Assembly: GCF_014805685.1 (NCBI RefSeq) | Contig: NC_060905.1 | Location: 252,501-316,500 of the forward strand | From: Silurus meridionalis | Taxonomy: Eukaryota; Chordata; Actinopteri; Siluriformes; Siluridae | DNA length: 64,000 nucleotides | Direction: 5' to 3' | Shown: positions 23,670 to 62,249 of the stretch, piece by piece | Numbering within the stretch: the first letter of the stretch is position 1 | How the letters are laid out: every line of letters begins with the position of its first letter | Translations under genes and position numbers: made by a program | The notes under the pieces: generated by a model | Databases searched by the model: none | What the model was told of the DNA's origin: nothing | The model's input: the letters and a program-made list of their open reading frames with translations, nothing else

Positions 23670-23713
23670 CTACCTGTCTCATCGTGCTTTTAAAGTGGTT
23701 CCGGGTAAGCATG

Positions 23714-51715
<28,002 letters not shown>

Positions 51716-51900
51716 GTTCCTCTGTCCTCCTGTTCCTCTGTCCTCTTGTTCCACTGTCCTCCTTTTCCTCTGTCCTCCTGTTCCTCTCTCCTCCTGTTCC
51801 TCTGTCCTCTTGTTCCGCTGTCCTCTTGTTCCGCTGTCCTCCTTTTCCTCTGTCCTCCTGTTTTGCTGTTCTCCAGTTATGCCGTCCTCCAATAACGCCG
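51716..51900. repeat. 15-bp purine/pyrimidine minisatellite
   Basis: About a dozen units like TTCCTCTGTCCTCCTG. It lies directly upstream (minus strand) of the candidate jup start codon. Confidence 0.9.
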
Positions 51901-52322
51901 TCGACCTGTTATGCGTCCTACTGTTACACCATCCTAATGTTACACCTTCTTCCTCTTATACCGTCCTGCTGTTACATGGTTCTTCTGTTACACGCTTCTC
52001 CTGTTACACGTTTCTCACGTTGCACAGTCCTCCTGTTTATTCTGCAATGCATAATAAACACAGTTGTTCATCAGAATAAACTGTGCTGCAGCCTCTGGGA
52101 CAGAAACAAAATGCAAGCAGAAACAATAATGTTATATGATAGTTGTCTTTAAATATAATAGAAATGTACAGTGTAGTGTTTTCTTACAGTATTTTGTCAT
52201 TGCACAAGTTATGGTGCAAGGCAAACCCCATTACAGTGTAACCCTCATTACAGTGTAACCCTCAGTACAATATAACACTCTTTACATTATAACTATATAA
52301 TACTTTCATCTATAAACCATCT

Positions 52323-52323
<1 letters not shown>

Positions 52324-52364
<41 letters not shown>
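52324..52364. repeat. (AAT)n microsatellite
   Basis: About 13 AAT units. Confidence 0.95.
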
Positions 52365-52365
<1 letters not shown>

Positions 52366-52428
52366 GTAATAATAAATGTATTTTATTCAACTGCATTTAA
52401 AAACCAATAATAGTGTGTGTAGAGCAGT

Positions 52429-52429
<1 letters not shown>

Positions 52430-52484
<55 letters not shown>
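52430..52484. repeat. (GT)n microsatellite
   Basis: 55-bp GT tract in the first jup intron. Confidence 0.97.
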
Positions 52485-52486
<2 letters not shown>

Positions 52487-52558
52487 AGATGAACAGTAAC
52501 AGACTCAACACTGCGGCAGAAAGAAGCGGATTTTAGTTGCATTGTATAAATAGATTTT

Positions 52559-52650
52559 ATGATGATGATGATGATGATGATGGTGAGGATGATGATGATG
52601 ATGATGATGATGATGGTGAGGATGATGATGATGATGATGATGATGATGGT
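52559..52650. repeat. (GAT)n microsatellite
   Basis: Three runs of GAT separated by GGTGAG. Confidence 0.95.
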
Positions 52651-52847
52651 GTTTGTGATGATTACGATGACGGGGGTGGTGTTTGTGATGATGGAGCTGT
52701 TAATGGTGGTGGTGTTTGTGATGATATGGAGCGAATTCACAGCGCGTGAACATCACGCCCATCACGCGGCACTGAACACCGACATTTACAGCGCGCGCAC
52801 ATCAAAGCCGAGATGAAGGAATAAACGAGGAAGCGGTTTTTCTTTAC

Positions 52848-52912
52848 CTCCGCCGTGCGCGCGCTCCCGCTGCTTTCTCCCTGCTCACTAATCACTACCA
52901 GAGCAGATACAG
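52848..52912 (-). other. jup: Candidate non-coding first exon of jup
   Basis: On the minus strand a GC- and CpG-rich stretch ends in a good donor, GAG|GTAAAG, with GT at 52847-52846. It lies about 1.1 kb upstream of the first coding exon, where catenin genes have an untranslated first exon. A (CA)n tract (52914-52948) bounds it upstream, and a GC-box-like GGGCGTGG lies near 53010. The 5' edge is a guess. Confidence 0.4.

Positions 52913-52913
<1 letters not shown>

Positions 52914-52948
<35 letters not shown>
52914..52948. repeat. (CA)n microsatellite
   Basis: CA tract upstream of the candidate first jup exon. Confidence 0.95.
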
Positions 52949-52950
<2 letters not shown>

Positions 52951-54177
52951 CCGCATTCACACTAACGACCGACTTCTCGCTCTTTAACACACACAGAGTA
53001 GCTGGCAGATGTGGGCGTGGCCTATTCTCCAAACCAATCAGAAGGGGTCGTGTTTACTCTCTACTGCGGTATTATGGAGCTCTTGGACCAGAGCCAGTTG
53101 TCATGGCGACCAGGTAAGTTTCGGAGAAGTTTTAAAACCTCCGATATCGTTTCCATACTCATTTTCTGTACATTGCATTCCTTTTTGACATTTTATAATT
53201 GATGTTTATCTGATCAGTATAAAAGATAATAAGGGTGTATTTCATGCATTAACGGTCCATATGGAGGTGAAGGGTTTGCACATGGGCATAATTTAAAAAC
53301 AGCGACATCCATCTGTAGAACCTCTTGATGGTATCTCAGGAATACTACATGTCATGAGGTTGATCGCAATTGGAAACACTGATTGCTGCCCTCAGGCAAT
53401 AAGAAAAGGAACACAGACCCGTTTATTCCCAGCGTCCTCCTGTAATACAGCTGTGCTGGGGCGCTGAGCACTGCCCCCTAAAGGACCACTACAGCATAAC
53501 ATTCACAAACCAGACCAATGAGAAACTGATGCAGAAAAAGAAAAAAAACATCAGGGCCCGGTTTTTCAAAAGTAATCCACTAGGATTTTGGATCAAATCT
53601 TAAAAATGGGTTTTTCAAAAGAAAAAACGGATTACATAATCGGATTAGATCATGTAATCCACTCTTGGTTTTGATCCAGATCAAACCTTTAGTTTGGGTT
53701 TTTCAGAGCTTTTTGGAGGATTTGGATCACTTTGATCCAAAAAATCTGGATTAAACTGATCCCATCAGAAGGGTGGATTCAGCGTGGATTCCATGCCCAA
53801 AATGTAATGAAAACTTTAAAAATGTATCAAATAATACTATATTTGGATCAGGCAGTATCTTACAAGATATCCTATTTATTCATAAGGTTTAAATTTTATT
53901 TGTTCATCCGTCAGGCTACAATGATTAGGTAGGCTTTAACGTATTCAGCCTTTTAGTACAGGCCTAATCCCCCAAACAGCTGTCAGAATTGACAAAAAAC
54001 AATAAATGTTATTCTGTCACTAATTGAGATATATATATTCATCACAATCGAAAATATTTTTGTTTTTAGAATATTTATTACTGATGCATGCAATGATTAC
54101 AGAATAACCCCAAAAATGCAAAGAATGACAATCACTGATTTTTGAAATCCAAAACAATTCCAAATCAGAAATTGTGT

Positions 54178-54984
54178 CTAACTATTGCGTCCCTTTGTTG
54201 CACGTCCTGTTTGCTCGTTCTGGCAGAATGCAGGAGGTTGGTTAGGGTCTCCAAGGGGCTCAGGTGCATCATTGTCAGCACAGAGAGGGACATTGCGCTT
54301 AGTAGCGATGTTGTGCAGGACAATACAAGCGAGGGTTATGTTGCATGCTTTCTGTGGTTCCACTCTCAGGTAGTTAAAGCATGCAAAGCGCCTCTTAAGA
54401 ACGCCATTTAAACGCTCAATTGCACATCTTGCTCTGCAATGAGCAGTGTTGAGCGATGCCAGCGCGGTGTATTTGCTGTTAGAAAAGGAGTCATCAGCCA
54501 TGGTAGGAGTGGGTAGGCACTGTCTCCTAATATTATGCCATCCGGTCGGTTGGTTTGGAGGTCTCTATATAGAGCGCTCTCCCTCAGGATGCGTGCATCA
54601 TGGACAGACCCAGGCCACTTGACAACGCAGTTGGTGATGATGAGGTCAGCATCACACACAAGTTGGACATTGATGCTGTGCCTCCCCTTTCTGTTTATAA
54701 ACTCCCATTCATTCTCACGAGGTGCTTGTATATGCACGTGTGCAGTCGATTGCTCCAATAGTATTGGGCACATTTCCCAAAAGAAAAAAGCTGCGCTTGG
54801 CCTGGGCAATCTGGTTGTCCTTTGGAAAAGAAACAAATTCATTGACCAGGCTGGCCAGTGCGATTGACACATCTCTCACCACATCACACACAGCTGATTT
54901 CACCACTCCCATATAGTCACCAACAACCTGATAGAAAGTCCCACATGCATAAAATCGGAGAGCAATGAGGATCTGGTCTTCCAC
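54178..54984 (-). pseudogene. Harbinger transposase, broken
   Basis: Three pieces in order: RFYACGTFYQVVGDYMGVVK and NVPNTIGAIDCT (with the first catalytic Asp); frameshift near 54750; INVQLVCDADLIITNCVVKW, GSVHDARILRES and GIILGDSAYPLLPWLMTPF; frameshift near 54495; CRARCAIERLNGVLKRRFAC (final Glu) and ACIVLHNIATKRN. It resembles the HARBI1/PIF family. Confidence 0.88.
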
Positions 54985-55361
54985 AGACAGAACATGACTC
55001 CTTTAGGTTCTGTGTTGAAGTTTTGGCCTGAGAAGGTTCACAAGGTACTCTATATCAGCCTTCCCAAAGCGAAACCGGACATACAGCTCCTCAGTGGTGT
55101 ATTGCTCCAGTGGCTTGGTACGTTCAACATACACATACGGTATCCTCTCCTGGCAAAGTGGTGGTGGTGGTGGACAACACTTGCCATTTCACTGTCTCTT
55201 TGTGAATCCTCTGAGAAAGGCTGATTTATATGGCTGTGTAGTTGGTCTTTTCAGACACACCTATTACAACTGATTAGTTTTGGCTTGTGTTCAATTGAGG
55301 CAATTGGACCCAAGGCCTATAATTGATGAACAATGTTCACTATAGAAAAGTAACGGAACCA

Positions 55362-56010
55362 TGGAGTCAAGAAGCTGTAACTTCACTGCAGCTGAAACCA
55401 ATGCACTACTAGAGGGTGTTCGGTGCCATTATGGAATAATAGTGGGAAGTTTTAATTCTGCTAAGGATACCAACAAAAAGAAAAATGATGTTTAGATTTT
55501 AATCACAGAAAATGTGAATGCCATAGGGTCTGGCCAGAGGAGGACCACAGACCAAATCAAATTGCGGTGGAAGAATCTTAAGGCCAGGGCAACAAAGGAC
55601 CATGCTGAAGCCAAAAACCCACAAACAGGCAACAAGCCATTTAAGAGGGGAGATTACACAGATGTGGTCCTCGACATCATTGGAGGTGAGAAGCCGCAAG
55701 CTCTCCATGGTATTCAAGGTGTTGTAGGGGATGGCAAGCCTTGGATTGAGGAGGAGGAGGAGAATCTGCCAGTTCCTCCTGAGGCTGATCCAGAGAGCGT
55801 ATTTATACTGAATCTCAGCTCTGTTCCTGAGGAAGAAGCTGGATCCTCATTGGTTGAGCCAGTGGTAGTTGCCACAGGATCTCAGAGCAAAGGCTTGAAG
55901 CGCCCTTCATCAAACAAAGATGATTACAAGGCACTTCTGCAAAGAGAGACTGAAGGGGCAGAAGCACAGCTTCATCTGGCAGAGGAACAACTGGCTCTGA
56001 CCAAACTGTA
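55362..56010 (+). pseudogene. Harbinger Myb/SANT-like DNA-binding protein, one stop
   Basis: Starts MESRSCNFTAAETNALLEGV, a Myb/SANT-like start, and has a TAG near 55494. The rest is open: RRTTDQIKLRWKNLKARATK, FKRGDYTDVVLDIIG, an acidic linker and a C-terminal coiled coil (ETEGAEAQLHLAEEQLALTK). Such proteins carry the transposase to the nucleus and bind the ends. Confidence 0.83.
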
Positions 56011-56604
56011 GCAAACCAAGGCCAGACTTGAGATCCGCCTCCTAAAGGCTACGCTCAGACAAGCTGGTCTCTTCACATCAGATGAAGTCTGAAATTATTG
56101 GAGTATTTGACATTAAGTCTTTTTTTTTATTCAATACATCTATATTTGAAACTTGTTATAAATATCCTCAATGTACAGTGTTTGTGTTGTAGGTCTCAGA
56201 TGAGCGGCTTGCTGCAAGAGGATGGGGTGGGCTTTTTCTTGTGTTTAGTTTATTTTAAATAATAAACTTATTAACCCCACACTGGCTATTCTACTTGTTG
56301 CTCTTTACATATCTATAGTTCTACATTGTGATTTCCTATCCTGTTTCAGCCCTGGTTATCCAGATTTGGTGATCCTGGATCGCAAAAAAATAAAGGATTA
56401 CTAAAGCCAGATCAATTTTATCCGGATTAAACCTTTTGAAACCGGGCCCTGGAGACAGAAAACACTCTTAGCTGTTCTTTTGTGTAGATTATATAAAATC
56501 TCAATATAAAATGGTCATACAATCACAGCAGATAGATGGAGCAACTCTTATGAAGAGACCATGAGAGAGAAAGACACTGCACTGATTATGTTGCATCTGA
56601 GGAG

Positions 56605-56618
56605 TTTATTGAAACATG
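56605..56618 (-). terminator. Polyadenylation signal of eif1
   Basis: Minus-strand AATAAA within TTCAATAAACTCC, about 215 bp past the stop codon, followed by a T/G-containing stretch. Position fits the 3' end of eif1. Confidence 0.55.
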
Positions 56619-56827
56619 TACAAAACAAGAATGAAACGCACACGATTAACTAAAAAGGAACGGGAAATCAGCTAGGTGTTAGCCATTTTAGCTGTGAGGA
56701 AGCTGTGTTGGAGCAACATCTCCAATCAGGAGTCAGAATCAACTCCATTATATATTTAAAGGGGGTGGGGGATTAATTGGCAGAGGAAGGGGAGGAGATT
56801 GTAAGGGGAGGGGGTAAAAAGAAGCTC

Positions 56828-56872
56828 CTAGAATCCGTGGACTTTGAGCTGCTCCTCTTTGGCCAGTTCAAT
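56828..56872 (-). CDS. eif1: eif1 exon 4
   Basis: 45 bp. Acceptor ACATAG|ATTGAA. Encodes IELAKEEQLKVHGF and stop TAG at 56830-56828. Confidence 0.95.
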   Translation of the reverse strand: MELAKEEQLKVHGF

Positions 56873-56878
56873 CTATGT

Positions 56879-56935
<57 letters not shown>

Positions 56936-58347
56936 CAGTGTACAACAACAACAACAACACAATGATATTGGTATATGACCTCAATGTATAGATGAACACA
57001 CCTCTGTGAGAAACTGGCAGATGTTTTTGCGCTGGTCTCCCTGCAGCTGGATCACTTCACCATACTCAGGGTGCTCAATCACTGTCCCATTGCATGCAAA
57101 TTTCTGCAACACAAACACACCATAATAAAGCAAGTAAACAGCAGATGGAGCGCTCATTTTCCTGCACATCGTGATCTGAGAACACTGGTGTTTACACATT
57201 TTAATACCTATGGGCACAACAGACTGAGGTTCAGACCTTTTTGAAGGCTTTGACTAGCTTCTTCTTATCATAGTCGTCGGCAATGCCCTGCACCGTGGTC
57301 AGAGTCTTCCTGCCGTTCCTCTGTTGGATTCTTATGTGGATGTAGTCCTCAGTCCCTGCTGGGAGCCGATCATCACCCTTAGTTGCATCAGCAAAGGGGT
57401 CTGGAACAAACACACACGGTATAAACAGTTCCTGTATACGTCAGTTGCACAATTATCTAAATATAACCCGACCGAGTCTAATCTCAAACCGCTCAGTGAC
57501 CCGATCCAGGCGCGTGAACACTGAACAGGTTTGAGATGCGGCCAAGTCACGCATTATCCCGAGAACACGACGGGAACCCAAACCCAAGTCTCGGAAAGTA
57601 AACACAGACCCAATACACGATACCGAGGAGAAAGGCCGTGTTTTTACCAGCCGTATCGCAAAACCCCGCCCACCGCGATGTGATTGGTTACCACAGAGAA
57701 AGCCACGACCCCATTGGCCAAGCGCTAATAAAACTATCATCCAATCACAGCACAGGGAAAAGGGACAACCGGAAAACGGGTGGGTAACAGCCCCTACCAG
57801 GTGCCCTTTTTTATCGACATTTAAACCGATTTGATTTATAACCTGATGATTACGATTTACGTTTAAAAAAAATAAGATGGGAGAAAAAAAATAAAACGAC
57901 TTCAGCGCGCAATCAGAGTTCGCTTTTGTTAGCTGCATCCGCCATTTTCTATCCGCCCTTCCCCCACACCACTAGCCGCGATGCTAATTTACCTCAGCGT
58001 CAGAACACAAAAAACAATAAAAACCCCGGAAAACAATACAATTTCAGGTTTTTATTAAACAAATGGTCTCATCACACCGAATGCAATTTCATAAGTTTAT
58101 ACACGCACATAAAAACAACTCGTTTTAAAACAATATAAAAAAAGAATAAAAAAAAAAAACAAGTATCCAGATAAACTATTACTAATCGTGATCATGTGTA
58201 TAAATGTCTTCTCACGTCTTTATTTGATCAGATTATTGTGAGAAGAATGAAGGCTAATGCTAGCGCGGTGAGCTAATCCTGTCTCCCGTCGAGGAGAAAG
58301 AAAAGAGAAATCTTACCAAAAGTTTGGAGGTTCTGAATAGCGGACAT
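56828..58347 (-). CDS. eif1: Eukaryotic translation initiation factor 1 (SUI1)
   Basis: Small ribosome-binding factor that enforces accurate start-codon choice in the 43S/48S complex. Exons: 58347-58317 (MSAIQNLQTF), 57400-57237, 57103-57002, 56872-56828; 342 bp, 113 aa, the standard length. Conserved runs include DPFADATKGDDRLPAGTEDY, HIRIQQRNGRKTLTTVQGIA, DDYDKKKLVKAFKKKFACNG and QGDQRKNICQFL, with the C-terminus LKVHGF. All splice sites are GT-AG with matching phases, so the gene appears intact. Teleosts may have eif1 and eif1b paralogues; the order with jup supports eif1. A (CA)n tract fills most of the last intron. Confidence 0.97.
56884..56932. repeat. (CA)n microsatellite in the last eif1 intron
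   Basis: CA tract starting 10 bp upstream (minus strand) of the eif1 exon 4 acceptor. Confidence 0.97.
57002..57103 (-). CDS. eif1: eif1 exon 3
   Basis: 102 bp. Acceptor TTGCAG|AAATTT, donor GAG|GTGTGT. Encodes KFACNGTVIEHPEYGEVIQL and QGDQRKNICQFLTE. Confidence 0.97.
57237..57400 (-). CDS. eif1: eif1 exon 2
   Basis: 164 bp. Acceptor TTCCAG|ACCCC, donor AAG|GTCTGA. Carries most of the SUI1 fold, including the basic NGRKTLTTVQG segment that contacts 18S rRNA. Confidence 0.97.
58317..58347 (-). CDS. eif1: eif1 exon 1 (coding part)
   Basis: 31 bp from ATG; donor TTTTG|GTAAGA. Encodes MSAIQNLQTF plus the first base of the Asp codon. The start is fixed by the invariant MSAIQNL of the family. 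Confidence 0.96.
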
Positions 58348-58511
58348 ACGACACGGTTCCTTTTCCTTTCGGACGATAACGGGAGGCTTGGCCCGGAGTT
58401 TGGATGAGGCTTTAATGCTGTCTGAAGGCGCTGGGAGCGGAGCTGCGGAGTGCGTGTTCACTCGGCTTAAGACTCTTCAGCAACTGGAACAAAATGGCGC
58501 TTCGTCCCTTC

Positions 58512-58517
58512 TTTATA
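58512..58517 (-). promoter_or_regulatory. TATA box of eif1
   Basis: Minus-strand TATAAA, 165 bp upstream of the ATG in a GC-rich stretch. Transcription would be expected to start near 58480, giving a 5' UTR of about 130 nt. Confidence 0.6.
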
Positions 58518-58519
58518 CA

Positions 58520-58772
58520 CGGAGGAAAACAGCGCTTTAGCCCCGCCCACCGGGCCTCGATACTCTGACGTCACTGGGCTTGTTCCCGGCGCATTACACA
58601 ATACGTGATGACGAAAACAATTCCCAAAAATTCTTCACAAGTTCTCATGATGGGAAACGATGTAGATTTTATTTTATAAACTGGGAGGTAAAAAGATATA
58701 AATCAAAACACAAATTATTACAATAAACAAAATAATATTAATAACTGACCATTCACATTATTATGAAACATT

Positions 58773-58815
<43 letters not shown>

Positions 58816-59754
58816 GTGATTATAAGTCTAGAATAAAGGTTTCGGGTTTCTGTGAGATGTGTGTATGTGTAGATGCAGAGCTCAGACTGCAGCAGAAGGA
58901 AACAAAACTAAAACTGAGCTGTTCTTGGCCTTTTTGCTGACAATACAAATTACAGTTCCATATTAAAAACAACACTAATAATATTTGTATATGCAAGAAT
59001 GGGCTACAATCAGTCAGAATGTGGCTGAGAATTGGATTAACAGCATGACGGGGTGAATTGCAGAGGTCTTGAAAAAGAAGAACAAAACAAATATTTACTC
59101 TGCATAAACTTAATGTAATTGTCAATAAAACACTAAGCTAATAGGTTTGTGCGGTGGGCGTGGCCTATGACGTCATTGATACTGGTGGGGTTTAACCCCC
59201 CTCACTGTGCTGGATGTTTTGACATTTCACACGACTATTTCTGAGCACGTTAGTTTTTTAGCATTTTTGGGCTAATTGTGGAGGCGTGGCTTTAGGCAAC
59301 ATCATGTGACGTCACTATATTCCACACAGTGCAACTACCTATGCTGGGCTGCGTCTGTTGATATGTCACACGTCCTCTTACTGTATTTTTGTGACCCCGC
59401 ACACTTTGTTGCCCCTACCCCCCTTCCCCCACTCAGTGTGGGGTTCTAGCATCTCCCATAATGCAATTCCTCCCACCAAGCTGTTCGGTTTAATGTATAG
59501 CATGCCTGGGGTCTGTGGCTTTGCCCCGTCTCGTTAACTCTATTTGTGTCAGTCTATGTGAATCCTAGCTGTTTCCCCATTCATTTCTATGGGGTGATTA
59601 TTAGCCCCCTACCCATTGTTCCTCGGGTTATAGAAGAATGCAGGGTGTATGGGCGTGATCTGCCGCCCACCCCGGACGAGTGTATATGTCGTATCAAGCA
59701 AAATTTAAATATGTAATACTAGGGAAAAGATTTACTTGCCCCTTTAGAGGGGAG
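58520..59754. other. Gene-free interval upstream of eif1
   Basis: Contains a (CA)n tract at 58773-58812. No supported gene; TGACGTCA-like motifs near 58570, 59170 and 59310 may be CRE sites but could be chance. Confidence 0.4.
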
Positions 59755-60945
59755 TAGAGTACAGTACATTAGAGTAGAGTAGTGTAAATTATTTTACAGT
59801 AGAATAGAGTACAGTAGAATAGAGTACAGTAGAGTACAGTAGAATACAGTACAGTAGAGTACAGTTGAGTAGAGTACAGTACAGTAGAGTACAGTAGAGT
59901 AGAGTACAGTAGAGTAGAGTACAGTAGAGTACAGTTGAGTAGAGTAGAGTACAGTAGAGTAGAGTACAGTAGAGTAGCGTAGAGTACAGTAGCGTAGAGT
60001 ACAGTAGAGTACAGTACAGTTGAGTAGAGTTGAGTACAGTTGAGTAGAGTACAGTAGAGTACAGTTGAGTAGAGTACAGTAGAGTACAGTAGCGTAGAGT
60101 ACAGTAGAGTACAGTAGAGTAGAGTACAGTTGAGTAGAGTACAGTAGAGTACAGTAGCGTAGAGTACAGTACAGTACAGTTGAGTAGAGTACAGTAGAGT
60201 AGAGTACAGTACAGTAGAGTACAGTAGAGTAGAGTAGAGTACAGTTGAGTAGAGTAGAGTACAGTAGCGTAGAGTAGAGTACAGTTGAGTAGAGTAGAGT
60301 ACAGTAGAGTGGCGTGAGGTACAGTGAGTACAGTACAGTTGAGTGAGTTGAGTACAGTGGCGTGAGGTACAGTTGAGTAGAGTACAGTAGCGTAGAGTAC
60401 AGTAGAGTACAGTAGAGTAGAGTACAGTTGAGTAGAGTACAGTAGAGTACAGTTGAGTAGAGTAGAGTACAGTAGAGTAGCGTAGAGTACAGTAGAGTAC
60501 AGTACAGTTGAGTAGAGTTGAGTACAGTAGCGTAGAGTACAGTAGAGTAGAGTACAGTTGAGTAGAGTACAGTAGCGTAGAGTACAGTAGAGTACAGTAG
60601 AGTAGAGTACAGTTGAGTAGAGTACAGTAGAGTATAGTACAGTAGAGTAGAGTACAGTAGAGTAGCGTAGAGTACAGTAGAGTACAGTACAGTTGAGTAG
60701 AGTTGAGTACAGTAGCGTAGAGTACAGTAGAGTACAGTTGAGTAGAGTACAGTAGCGTAGAGTACAGTAGAGTACAGTAGAGTAGAGTACAGTAGAGTAC
60801 AGTAGAGTAGAGTACAGTAGAGTAGAGTACAGTTGAGTAGAGTAGTGTAAATTATAATTATTTTACAGTAGAATGGAGTAGAGTATAGTAAAATACAGTA
60901 TTGTACAGTAGAGTAGAATAAAGTACAGTACAGTACACAGTAGTG
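59755..60945. repeat. Satellite of 5-bp units (ACAGT/AGAGT/TGAGT/AGCGT)
   Basis: About 1.2 kb of five-base units in higher-order combinations such as AGAGTACAGT. Variants occur in regional blocks. The minus strand has no stop for 400 codons only because of the period. Confidence 0.97.

Positions 60946-60949
<4 letters not shown>

Positions 60950-60992
<43 letters not shown>
60950..60992. repeat. (CA)n microsatellite
   Basis: CA tract bounding the satellite. Confidence 0.97.
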
Positions 60993-60995
<3 letters not shown>

Positions 60996-61199
60996 AACAG
61001 ACACACACACAAAAAAAGTTTTCCCTCTGCCGCTTATCGCTATTACTACACCCCCCCCACCCCCACTCAACCAGCGTCTTCGTTATCTCAAGTCATCTCA
61101 TCTCCAAGGTAAATACACTGTATAAAACCTTATTATATCTTTAGATACTCTTTCTATTATGTTTTTATACAAGATTTGTTATTTAGAAATGTATTCTCC

Positions 61200-61360
61200 T
61201 AATTTAATAACATGAATCATAAAAACGGGGTCATTTTGAGGGTTGGAACGGATTAATGCTATTTTAAATATTTTCAATGTGGAAAACTGATTTGATGTGC
61301 GAGCAAATTGAGATACAAGCTCGTCCACGGAACGAATTAAACTCGTAGGTCAAGGTACCA

Positions 61361-61363
<3 letters not shown>
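61200..61363. mobile_element. Terminal fragment of a pogo/Tigger-like element
   Basis: Ends in AACTCGTAGGTCAAGGTACC then ACTGTA, the same kind of end as 33166-34026 but of a sister family. A (TA)n tract begins at its TA. Confidence 0.55.

Positions 61364-61419
<56 letters not shown>
61364..61419. repeat. (AT)n microsatellite
   Basis: AT tract starting at the transposon end. Confidence 0.97.
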
Positions 61420-61423
<4 letters not shown>

Positions 61424-61440
61424 GTTAGTTATATTTTAAG

Positions 61441-62170
61441 AGGCAAAAAGTTTACATTTACATTTACATTTACAGCATGTAGCAGACGCCCTTATCCAGA
61501 GCGACGTACAAAAGTGCTTTGAGTCTCTAGTAATGAATAAATCTACACTGTACACCAGATTACACACTTCATATAAATATAACTCTTGAATTCTACAAAC
61601 TCGGAAAGTGCTAATTTAAGTATTTCAGGAAGAGGTAGGTCTTCAGTCATCGCTTGAAGATAGTCAGGAACTCTGCTGTATGAACATCTAGGGGAAGTTC
61701 ATTCCACCACCTCGGTGCCAGAACAGAGAAGAGCCTTGAAGTGTACTTACCTCTCATTCTGAGAGAAGGAGGTACCAGTGGAGCAGTGCTGGAGGATCTC
61801 AGACAGCGTGGTGCAGTCCGAGATGTGATAAGGTCACTGCGGTAAGATGGCGCTGGTCCATTTTTGGCCTTGTAGGCATCATCAGTGTTTTGAATCTGAT
61901 ACGTGCAGCTACTGGAAGCCAGTGAAGGAGCAGCAGTGGTGTGGTGTGGGAGAACTTGGGCAGATTTACCTGCCCGCAGAGAGCTGCAGTAGTCCAGTCT
62001 CGAAATCACAAGAGTCTGAACAAGAACCTGGGCAGCCTGTGTGGACAGAAATGATCGAATCCTTTGGATGTTGTAGAGAAGAAATCAACAGGAACGAGAC
62101 ACATCAGTGACGTGGGAGGAAGGACGGTTGATTGTCCATAGTTACCCTGAGATTACGAGCAGTGGCTGAA
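61441..62170 (-). mobile_element. LINE 3' end (RT thumb and 3' UTR)
   Basis: Minus strand: SRLDYCSSL, AYKAKNGPAPSYRSDLI, RCLRSSSTAPLVPPSLRMRG, FSVLAPRWWNELPLDV and FLTIFKR, the C-terminal end of a LINE RT, then a 3' UTR with CAGACGCCCTTATCCAGAG. Two frame breaks. Sister tail at 8839-9110. Confidence 0.8.
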
Positions 62171-62249
62171 GGGGAGAGCAGAGAGTCATGAAGTGTTATT
62201 AGGAGATTTAATTGGTGAGCACTCATCCATGAAGATATGTCTGTCAAGC

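Larger units (their letters stand above)
53552..56451. mobile_element. PIF/Harbinger-type DNA transposon
   Basis: 2.9 kb with inverted ends CAGGGCCCGGTTTTTCAAAA and TTTTGAAACCGGGCCCTG. Carries two genes in opposite directions: a transposase (minus) and a Myb/SANT-like protein (plus), the standard Harbinger pair. Both are broken. The expected 3-bp target duplication is not evident. Confidence 0.9.

Noticed and set aside
52537..52749. Open frame of Asp runs
   Set aside because: Translation of the (GAT)n microsatellite in the first jup intron.
54178..56010. Host HARBI1-like and Myb-domain genes
   Set aside because: They sit between matched inverted ends, are intronless and carry frameshifts or a stop, so they belong to one transposon.
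59794..61008. 404-codon open frame rich in Tyr, Leu, Ser and Thr
   Set aside because: It is the reading of the 5-bp satellite, whose units contain no stop in that frame. No initiation context or domain.
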